From Actinomycetota bacterium (lineage in GTDB: Bacteria; Actinomycetota; CADDZG01; WHSQ01), in the NCBI GenBank assembly GCA_016781115.1, contig JADDQX010000193.1, forward strand, positions 1 through 5,127: a stretch of DNA of 5,127 nucleotides, written 5' to 3'. Of the stretch, positions 1-5,127 are shown one piece after another (within the stretch, counting starts at the first letter, position 1; every line of letters begins with the position of its first letter). The notes under the pieces are model-generated. The model saw nothing but the letters and a program-made list of their open reading frames with translations, was not told the origin of the DNA and ran no database searches. A program made the translations under genes and the position numbers.

Positions 1-378
1 GGTCATCCGCGGGTTCAACGACGCGTACGGGTCCTGGAACACGATCTGGATGTTCCGCCGCAGAGCCCGAAGCTCTCTCTTCTTCATCGAGAAGATGTCT
101 CTGCCCTTGTAGAAGGCCTGTCCCGACGTGGCTTTCTCCAGGCGGAGCAGAAGCTTCGCGGTGGTCGACTTCCCGCACCCGGATTCGCCAACGAGGCCCA
201 ACGTCTCGCCGGGATAAAGGTCGAAGCTGACGTCGGATACGGCTTGGACGGCGCCGATCTGCTTCTTGAAGAGGATCCCCTGGGTGAGTGGGAAGTGCTT
301 GACGAGGTTGCGGACGCTGAGGATCGGCTCGCCTCTGCCCGCAGGCCGATCCTGAAGCTCTGCTGGACCGTCAGCCAC
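1..378 (-). CDS. oppF: Peptide ABC transporter ATP-binding protein, OppF/DppF family, 3' end cut by the window
   Basis: Second ATPase of the importer, expected to form a heterodimer with OppD. The frame runs from a GTG at 378-376 to the edge, giving 126 residues of a protein usually about 320-350 long. After a short polar leader the domain starts at EPILSVRNLVKHF (17-29), followed by the OppF-type insertion FPLTQGILFKKQIGAVQAV (29-47). Walker A is GESGCGKST (64-72, K70), and the Q-loop is IVFQDPYASLNPRMT (112-126, Q115), where the window ends. The signature, Walker B and C-terminal domain are missing only because of the cut. The start is backed by AAGGAG 7 nt upstream and overlaps the oppD stop by 8 nt (GTGGCTGA). 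The frame is easy to overlook because it starts with GTG and is open at the edge; an ATG-started shadow frame at 422-84 covers the same DNA. Confidence 0.94.
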   Translation of the reverse strand, partial: MADGPAELQDRPAGRGEPILSVRNLVKHFPLTQGILFKKQIGAVQAVSDVSFDLYPGETLGLVGESGCGKSTTAKLLLRLEKATSGQAFYKGRDIFSMKKRELRALRRNIQIVFQDPYASLNPRMT

Positions 379-1417
379 TGATCGGCTCCTTCGGGGATAG
401 GACCTCTTCCCAGTAGTGACACGCACTGCGGCGCTCCGCGGCGACCTCATAAAGAGGAGGGACCTCGTCGACACAGCGCTGCCGCGCGTACGGGCAGCGG
501 GGGTGGAACGGACAGCCGGTCGGGATGCGCATCAGGTTGGGCGGCGCACCTTTGATCGGGTTCAGCTCCTCGCCCTTCTGATCGATGCGCGGGATCGACG
601 ACATCAAGCCCTCCGTGTACGGATGAGCCGGGTTGCCATAGATGTCGTAGACGTTGCCGGTCTCGACGATCTTGCCCGCGTACATGACGGCGAGCCGGTC
701 CGAGACGTCGGCGACGACGCCCAGGTCGTGAGTGATGAGGATGAGGCCCATCCCCGTCTCTGCTTGCAGAACGTGCAGCAACTCCATGATCTGCGCCTGC
801 ACCGTCACGTCGAGGGCGGTCGTCGGCTCGTCCGCGATCAAGATGTCCGGGTCGAGCGAGAGAGCCATCGCGATCATCACGCGCTGTCGCATCCCGCCCG
901 AGAACTGATGCGGGTAATCGTTCACTCGCTCTCTGGCAGACGGGATACGGACGTGGTCCATCAGCTCGATCGCCTTCTGCTTCGACTCCGCCTTCCCCAG
1001 GCCGCGGTGCACCCGGAACATCTCGCCGATCTGGAAGCCGACGGTGAACACCGGGTTCAACGCGGTGAGCGCGTCCTGGAAGATCATCGAGATCTCGCGT
1101 CCTCGGATCGTTCGCCTCTCCGATTCCGGCAGCTTCAGGAGATCACGGCCCTTGTAGCGGATCGTTCCTCGCGTGATGAAGCCCGGAGGCGAGTCGATGA
1201 TCCCCATGATCGCTTGCGCGCTCACGCTCTTGCCCGAGCCCGACTCTCCGAGGATGGCCAGCGTCTCGCGGGGGTCCAACGTGTAGCTGATGCCGTTGAC
1301 GGCGTTCACGACGCCGTAGGGCGTGCGGAACTCCACGTGAAGATCTTCGACCTCGAGCAGATGGCCCTCGTAACCGCGCGCGCTCGTTTCCCGCCTGACG
1401 CCGGTTGCCTGCGCCAT
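371..1417 (-). CDS. oppD: Peptide ABC transporter ATP-binding protein, OppD/DppD family
   Basis: Cytoplasmic ATPase that would pair with OppF and power import. It has 348 residues with all nucleotide-binding motifs: Walker A GESGSGKS (57-64, K63), Q-loop Q114 in MIFQD, signature FSGGMRQR (172-179), Walker B ILIADEP (192-198, D196 and E197), D-loop ALD (201-203) and switch H230. The C-terminal oligopeptide-transporter domain contains GCPFHPRCPYARQRC and a later Cys (C302, C308, C315, C333). This spacing matches the motif reported to hold a [4Fe-4S] cluster in some DppD/OppD proteins. The ATG at 1417-1415 shares its A with the oppC TGA (TGATG) and has no clear Shine-Dalgarno sequence, implying coupled reinitiation. 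No alternative ATG or GTG lies before the conserved LLEVEDLHVEF start of the domain (20-30). An intact, typical member; DppD is the alternative name if dipeptides are the substrate. Confidence 0.97.
   Translation of the reverse strand: MAQATGVRRETSARGYEGHLLEVEDLHVEFRTPYGVVNAVNGISYTLDPRETLAILGESGSGKSVSAQAIMGIIDSPPGFITRGTIRYKGRDLLKLPESERRTIRGREISMIFQDALTALNPVFTVGFQIGEMFRVHRGLGKAESKQKAIELMDHVRIPSARERVNDYPHQFSGGMRQRVMIAMALSLDPDILIADEPTTALDVTVQAQIMELLHVLQAETGMGLILITHDLGVVADVSDRLAVMYAGKIVETGNVYDIYGNPAHPYTEGLMSSIPRIDQKGEELNPIKGAPPNLMRIPTGCPFHPRCPYARQRCVDEVPPLYEVAAERRSACHYWEEVLSPKEPISG
386..391 (-). promoter_or_regulatory. Ribosome binding site that fixes the GTG start of oppF
   Basis: The minus strand has AAGGAG at 391-386, inside the end of oppD, separated by the 7-nt spacer CCGATCA from a GTG at 378-376. 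This strong site at ideal spacing decides the start of oppF. Confidence 0.82.
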
Positions 1418-2517
1418 CAGCGGAGCCGAGGATCCAATGCGTCGCGCAACGCATCACCCAGGAGGATGAAGCTGAACACGAGGACCACGAGGAACGCGGC
1501 CGGGAAGAACAGAAGGTGTGGGTACTCGAGGATGCGGTACTGGGCACCGCTGATCATCAAGCCCCAGGAGATCGCGGGCAACTGAAGTCCCACGCCCAGG
1601 AACGACAGCGTCGCCTCTAACGCGATGATGATTCCCACGGTGATCGTGGCGTAGACAATCACGGGAGCCATGCCGTTCGGCAGGATGTGGCGTTGAAGGA
1701 TCCTCAGGTCGCTCGCGCCGAGTGCTCGCGCCGCCGCCACGTAATCCATCTCCTTGACGCTCAAGACAGACGACCGCATCAGGCGCATCATCGTGGGCCA
1801 GCTGAACAGCAGCAACGCGAGACTCACCTCAGGCACCCCGCGGTTATTCAATGAGTTGAGGACGATGATCCCGCCGAGGGTGATCGGGATCGCGAAGATG
1901 ATGTCCGCGAAGCGGGCGATGAGCCCATCGATCCAGCTCCCGTAGAAGCCCGACATCGACCCGAGGATCACGGCGATCAGCGAGGCGAAGAAGACCGTCA
2001 ACAACCCGATCGTCAACGACACCCGGGCGCCGTAGATCACGCGGCTGTAGTAGTCGCAGCCCTGCACGTCGAAGCCGAACGGATGGCCGGGGCCGGGCCC
2101 GCGGATGAGGAGCTTTCCGTCCACGATGTTGTTGCGGACGTTGCAGTCCAGCGGATCCTTGTCCGTGAACGCCTGCGGAGCGATCGCCATCGCCGTGTAC
2201 ACGACCAGAAGCATGATCGGGATGATGAAGAACGGGTTGCGCCGTAGCTGGCGCCACGCGTCGCCCCACAGGCTTGCCTGACGTATCGGTGCGTCCCCGG
2301 CGGCGGCGGTGACCGCGGACCCCGGACCAGCAGGATCCGGACCGGAAAGGGACGGACCGAGGTCGACGCTCTCGTCGCGTGGCTCCTCCAGTCCCGCAAG
2401 CTCGACCCCCTCGGCGGTCTCGAGCGGCCGATCCCGTTCGCTTGTCGAGCGATCCCGCTTAGCGACCGGCTCTAGAGGAGCGTCGGGATCGACGCCTCGG
2501 CGGGGGTCGTCAGTCAT
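1417..2517 (-). CDS. oppC: Peptide ABC transporter permease, OppC/DppC family, with long polar N-terminal extension
   Basis: Second channel subunit, partner of OppB. At 366 residues it is longer than the usual roughly 300. Residues 1-80 are hydrophilic, acidic and rich in Asp, Glu, Arg, Pro and Gly, with no membrane segment. The permease core follows: helices at about 95-113, 165-188, 204-221, 230-246, 283-303 and 337-355, and an EAA loop at 260-281 (A261, A262, G267, H277, P280). The extracytoplasmic loop between helices 1 and 2 carries C125 and C154. C154 stands where many relatives have the Arg of the G-R-D motif (here GCDYYSRVIYGAR). The ATG at 2517 overlaps the oppB stop by 8 nt (ATGACTGA) and has only a weak Shine-Dalgarno match, so translational coupling is likely. 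No in-frame ATG, GTG or TTG occurs between it and the first helix, so the extension belongs to the protein. The stop shares one base with the oppD start. Confidence 0.95.
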   Translation of the reverse strand: MTDDPRRGVDPDAPLEPVAKRDRSTSERDRPLETAEGVELAGLEEPRDESVDLGPSLSGPDPAGPGSAVTAAAGDAPIRQASLWGDAWRQLRRNPFFIIPIMLLVVYTAMAIAPQAFTDKDPLDCNVRNNIVDGKLLIRGPGPGHPFGFDVQGCDYYSRVIYGARVSLTIGLLTVFFASLIAVILGSMSGFYGSWIDGLIARFADIIFAIPITLGGIIVLNSLNNRGVPEVSLALLLFSWPTMMRLMRSSVLSVKEMDYVAAARALGASDLRILQRHILPNGMAPVIVYATITVGIIIALEATLSFLGVGLQLPAISWGLMISGAQYRILEYPHLLFFPAAFLVVLVFSFILLGDALRDALDPRLR

Positions 2518-3433
2518 ATCTGATGCGCGGGTCCAGCACCGCGTACATCAGGTCGACGATCAGGTTCGCGAACATGAAGATCAAGACTCCCGCCGTGACG
2601 ATCCCGACGACCAGGGCCCCCTCCTGGCCACGGATGGCCAGGAACACCTCGCGCCCGATGCCGGGCATGTTGAAGATCGTTTCGGTCACGATGGCGCCGC
2701 CCATCAGGACGCCGAGGTCGACCGCGAGGTAGGTGAGCACGGGGATCAACGAGTTTCGCAGGGTGTGCCGGCCGACGACCCGCGCGCGGGACAACCCCTT
2801 GGCAGTTGCCGTGCGAACGTAGTCCGCCCGCAGGTTCTCACCGAGGCTCGTCCGCAGAAGACGAGCGACGTAGCAAAGAGACAGCGAAGCTAGCACCGCG
2901 GCCGGGAGCAGGAAGCCCCTGGTCCCCTCCTGGATCCCTGCGATCGGGAACCATCCCAGCTCCAAGCCGAAGATCAGCTGCGCGAGGAACCCCAGAACGA
3001 AGACCGGCACCGATACGACCGTGATCGTCGACACCAGCACGAGGTTGTCGATGAAGGACCCCCGCCGCAAGCCGGCGAGCACCCCCGCAAGAACGCCCAG
3101 GATCGCCTCGAAAACGAACGCGAACAGTGCGAGCTTCGCGGTGATGGGGAACTTCTCCTTCATTATGTCGATGACCTTCTCGCCGCGGAAGGTCTGCCCG
3201 AAGTCACCCTGGAAGAGACCGCCGATGTAGTAGGCGTACTGCACCGGCAGAGTCTCATCGAGGTGATACTCCTCGCTGAACTCCCTCTGGACCGCCTCAG
3301 ACAGCGGCTTCTCGCCCGCCAGAGCCCGGATCGGGTCACCGGGTAGAGCGAACACCATCGCGAAGATCAGGAATGTCGCTCCGAAGAAGACGGGGATGAT
3401 CTCCAGCATGCGCCTGATGAAGTACCGCCCCAT
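2510..3433 (-). CDS. oppB: Peptide ABC transporter permease, OppB/DppB family
   Basis: One of the two integral membrane subunits forming the peptide channel. The protein has 307 residues, normal for OppB/DppB. The N-terminus GRYFIRRMLEIIPVFFGAT is the usual OppB opening, with a first membrane helix at about 10-30. Further hydrophobic segments lie near 100-121, 131-157, 174-190, 233-251 and 274-298, giving the usual six. The cytoplasmic EAA-type coupling loop, which docks onto the ATPases, is at 205-231 (G213, H223, P231). It is followed by the family motif ETIFNMPGIG (251-260) and the C-terminal DPRIRYD. The ATG at 3433 is backed by a good Shine-Dalgarno sequence and sits 82 bases after oppA. 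Its TGA lies inside the start of oppC (8-nt overlap). Family and role are secure; the transported peptide class is inferred. Confidence 0.96.
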   Translation of the reverse strand: MGRYFIRRMLEIIPVFFGATFLIFAMVFALPGDPIRALAGEKPLSEAVQREFSEEYHLDETLPVQYAYYIGGLFQGDFGQTFRGEKVIDIMKEKFPITAKLALFAFVFEAILGVLAGVLAGLRRGSFIDNLVLVSTITVVSVPVFVLGFLAQLIFGLELGWFPIAGIQEGTRGFLLPAAVLASLSLCYVARLLRTSLGENLRADYVRTATAKGLSRARVVGRHTLRNSLIPVLTYLAVDLGVLMGGAIVTETIFNMPGIGREVFLAIRGQEGALVVGIVTAGVLIFMFANLIVDLMYAVLDPRIRYD

Positions 3434-3440
3434 GCACTAT

Positions 3441-3447
3441 CCCCCTT
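3441..3447 (-). promoter_or_regulatory. Ribosome binding site of oppB
   Basis: The minus strand carries AAGGGGG at 3447-3441, with 7 nt before the ATG at 3433-3431. It lies just downstream of the intercistronic hairpin and outside its stem, so oppB can be initiated independently of oppA. It supports the chosen oppB start. Confidence 0.7.
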
Positions 3448-3453
3448 GAGACG

Positions 3454-3484
3454 AGGAACGGCCGGCGCAAGGCCGGCCGCTCCT
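3454..3484 (-). promoter_or_regulatory. Intercistronic hairpin between oppA and oppB
   Basis: On the minus-strand transcript the arms AGGAGCGGCCGGC (3484-3472) and GCCGGCCGUUCCU (3466-3454) pair over 13 bp around the 5-nt loop CUUGC. The pairing includes one G-U wobble (3480 with 3458). On the plus strand the same position is an A-C mismatch, so the stem is more continuous in the direction of transcription. No U-tract follows, so it does not look like a full intrinsic terminator. Stem-loops after the binding-protein gene are known in several ABC importer operons, where they protect the upstream message or attenuate read-through. That role here is an inference. Confidence 0.75.
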
Positions 3485-3515
3485 TAGATGCTATTCGATT
3501 CCTTGCAGATGCTGC

Positions 3516-5127
3516 TTAGGCGCTGCCGCCACCCACCACCTCGACGTCCTCCAAACGGAAGAAGCTGAAGACGTCGACGATGACGTTGCTGACGTTCGGG
3601 CCGTGACCGGCGTTCGTGACGCCGAACCACGTCGGCGTTGCGGGAAGATCCTCGAGGATCTTGTCCTCGGCCTGGTGATAGAGGCCGATGGCCTCGTCCA
3701 GGTCCTCGGTTGCGTTCGCCTGGTCGATCAGCTCCTGGGCTTCTTCGCAACCGAAGTCCTCGTAGCCGAACTCCTGGGAAGAACCCTCACAGCCGAAGAT
3801 CGGCTCCAGGTAGTTCTGCGGGCTCGGGTAGTCGAACACCCAGGCGCCGCGGTAGGGGCCGGTGATCTTGTGCTGGTCTTGAAGCGTCAGGTACTCCTCG
3901 AAGGCAAGCGACTCGAACTTCACCTTGACGCCAAGGGCCGAACGGAGCTGGTTAGAGAAGGCTTCCATCCACTCCTCATGGCCCCCGTCGTTGTTGAACC
4001 ACAGCGTGATCTCGTCCGGACCGCCGTTCTCGTCCCACAGCCGCTTGGCCTCTTCGGGGTTGAACGTGCAGACCTCGCCGCACGCATCCTCGCGGAAGCC
4101 GGGAACCACCGGCGAGATGATCGAGCTCGCAGGCTGGTAGGTCCCCTGGAAGATCGCGGTCGTGATGGCTTCGCGGTCCATCGCCATCGACACTGCTTGG
4201 CGCAGCTCGAGCTTGTCCCACGGCTCCTGATAGAGCGGGAACCCGATGTAACCGAAGTAGGAGCTCGGGGCCTGGATGAACCCGTCACCCAGCTCCTGCG
4301 GAGCTTGGGCAAGCTTCTCCGTCGGGATGGTGTCGGTCATGTCGAGGTCGCCGGCCAGCAGGTCGGTGTAGGCGGTGTTCAGGTCGGCGTAGATGCGGAA
4401 CTCGATCGCGTCGGCGTTCGGCTCCTCGCCCGGGTAGTCGGCGAACTTCTTGACGTTGATCTCCTGGTCGTGCTTCCACTTCCCGTCCATCTCGTACGGG
4501 CCCTGCCCGATCGGCGCCTGGTTGTAAGCGTCGGGGTCATCGAAGAAGGCCTCGGGCAGCGGATAGAAGGCGCCGTAACCCACCGTCAGCGGGAACTGGC
4601 TGAACGGCTCCGACAGCGTCACCTCGAAGGTGGTGTCGTCGACCACCTTCAGGCCCGACATCTTGTCGGTCTTGGGGTCGCCCTTCTCGGGGTTCAGATC
4701 GTCGTAACCCTCGATGTTGGCGAAGAAGTAGCTGTTGAGCGCCTTGTTCTTGGCGTTCGCGGCCCAGTTCCACGCGTCCACGTAGTTCTGAGCGACCAGC
4801 GGCTCACCGTTGTGCCAGGTGTAGCCCTCTTTGATCTTGACCGTCCAGGTCTGGAGGTCTTCGCTCTCGATCGACTCTGCAACGTCGTTGAAAGGCTCTG
4901 CGGTCTCCGGGTCGAACTCGACCAGCGGGTCGAAGAGAGCCTGCAGAACCTGCGACCCACACGTCTCTTGAGTGTTGCCCGGCTGCAGGAACTGGGGTTC
5001 GCAGATCCCGACGGAGAACTCACCGCCGGTCGCGCCGCCGCCGGTGTCCCCGGTGTCGTCGGTCCCCTCCGTACCCCCGCCATCGCCCCCACACGCAGCG
5101 GCTACCAGAGCCAGTACGAGTAGCAGG
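3516..5127 (-). CDS. oppA: Peptide ABC transporter substrate-binding lipoprotein (SBP_bac_5/OppA family), 5' end cut by the window
   Basis: Extracellular, lipid-anchored receptor that would bind peptides and deliver them to the OppB-OppC channel. The reading frame is open from 5126 to a TAA at 3518-3516, giving 536 visible residues; the start codon lies beyond 5127. The visible N-terminus is a hydrophobic Leu/Val/Ala stretch ending in lipobox LVAAC, with the Cys codon at 5093-5091. A Gly/Asp/Thr-rich linker follows (mature residues 2-24). Family hallmarks, in mature numbering, are GICEPQFLQPGNT (29-41), TWTVKIKEGYTWHNGEP (82-98, close to the family signature), an LRQAVSMAMDREAI segment (about 297-310), and a C-terminal TPTWFGVTN stretch (about 486-494). 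Total length fits the roughly 540-residue OppA class. Besides the lipidated Cys there are six cysteines, in three close pairs. It is first in the operon. Oligopeptide rather than dipeptide or another solute is inferred from family and gene order; specificity cannot be read from sequence. Confidence 0.93.
   Translation of the reverse strand, partial: LLLVLALVAAACGGDGGGTEGTDDTGDTGGGATGGEFSVGICEPQFLQPGNTQETCGSQVLQALFDPLVEFDPETAEPFNDVAESIESEDLQTWTVKIKEGYTWHNGEPLVAQNYVDAWNWAANAKNKALNSYFFANIEGYDDLNPEKGDPKTDKMSGLKVVDDTTFEVTLSEPFSQFPLTVGYGAFYPLPEAFFDDPDAYNQAPIGQGPYEMDGKWKHDQEINVKKFADYPGEEPNADAIEFRIYADLNTAYTDLLAGDLDMTDTIPTEKLAQAPQELGDGFIQAPSSYFGYIGFPLYQEPWDKLELRQAVSMAMDREAITTAIFQGTYQPASSIISPVVPGFREDACGEVCTFNPEEAKRLWDENGGPDEITLWFNNDGGHEEWMEAFSNQLRSALGVKVKFESLAFEEYLTLQDQHKITGPYRGAWVFDYPSPQNYLEPIFGCEGSSQEFGYEDFGCEEAQELIDQANATEDLDEAIGLYHQAEDKILEDLPATPTWFGVTNAGHGPNVSNVIVDVFSFFRLEDVEVVGGGSA
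5091..5127 (-). other. Partial lipoprotein signal peptide and lipobox of OppA
   Basis: The frame reads LLLVLALVAAC up to the Cys codon at 5093-5091. This is a hydrophobic signal core followed by V-A-A-C, an acceptable lipobox (small residues at -1 and -2, Cys at +1). The charged n-region and start codon are outside the window. The Cys would be lipidated by Lgt and cleavage made by signal peptidase II. The disordered Gly/Asp/Thr linker that follows is typical of Gram-positive binding lipoproteins. Confidence 0.85.

Noticed and set aside
84..422. A 112-codon minus-strand frame starting with ATG at 422
   Set aside because: It is Ser/Arg/Pro-rich and out of frame with the true oppF, which occupies the same DNA with Walker A and Q-loop motifs and a strong ribosome site.
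416..1585. A 389-codon plus-strand open frame antisense to oppD and the end of oppC
   Set aside because: It shares codon boundaries with oppD and is rich in Arg, Asp, Val and His as expected of an antisense shadow of GC-rich coding DNA. No domain or ribosome site is recognisable, while the opposite strand has every ABC ATPase motif.
2309..2893. A 194-codon plus-strand frame opposite the oppB-oppC junction
   Set aside because: Low-complexity Ser/Arg/Asp-rich translation lying antisense to two well-supported permease genes; no family features.
3454..3484. Reading the oppA-oppB hairpin as a complete intrinsic terminator
   Set aside because: No run of U follows the stem on the minus-strand transcript, and the next sequence is the oppB ribosome site, so full termination there would cut off the rest of the operon.
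3468..3485. An AAGGAG (3485-3480) followed 9 nt later by a minus-strand TTG (3470-3468), which could start a short frame running into oppB
   Set aside because: The Shine-Dalgarno-like bases and the TTG lie within the hairpin, the start codon is a rare one, and the frame continues out of phase over the oppB N-terminus without recognisable features. The match is best explained by the stem sequence.
3487..3513. A 7-base direct repeat (AGCATCT) in the oppA 3' flank on the minus strand
   Set aside because: Two copies of 7 bases in a short AT-richer stretch are likely by chance; there is no third copy and no symmetry suggesting an operator or attachment site.

Overview
The window holds most of one operon on the minus strand, with the classical order of an oligopeptide/dipeptide ABC importer: binding lipoprotein (oppA), two permeases (oppB, oppC) and two ATPases (oppD, oppF). 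Both ends are cut. The lipoprotein lacks its start codon and the first part of its signal peptide, beyond base 5127. The second ATPase is cut at base 1 after 126 codons. No gene is supported on the plus strand, and I see no RNA gene, mobile element or CRISPR array.

The DNA is GC-rich and codons ending in G or C dominate. The proteins resemble actinobacterial (high-GC Gram-positive) peptide importers: the binding protein has a lipobox followed by a Gly/Asp/Thr linker, OppC has a long polar N-terminus, and OppB begins with the IIPVFFGAT-type first membrane helix. The assignment to Actinomycetota or a related group is an inference; the sequence cannot fix genus or species.

Layout in transcription order, high to low coordinates: 5127-3516 oppA (partial); 3515-3434 an 82-base gap with a 13-bp hairpin and the oppB ribosome binding site; 3433-2510 oppB; 2517-1417 oppC, overlapping oppB by 8 nt; 1417-371 oppD, overlapping oppC by 1 nt; 378-1 oppF (partial), overlapping oppD by 8 nt. 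No other gap exists. The promoter must lie beyond 5127, and any terminator below base 1.

The expected working of the machine is that lipid-anchored OppA captures a peptide outside the membrane and delivers it to the OppB-OppC channel. ATP binding and hydrolysis by an OppD-OppF heterodimer then drive import. The overlaps among B, C, D and F suggest translational coupling and balanced subunit synthesis. The hairpin after oppA is the natural place to set the binding protein apart from the membrane complex.

I found no previously undescribed system. The points worth a second look are local: the intercistronic hairpin, the long acidic OppC N-terminus, paired cysteines in OppA and OppC, and a four-cysteine motif in OppD that resembles an iron-sulfur site.
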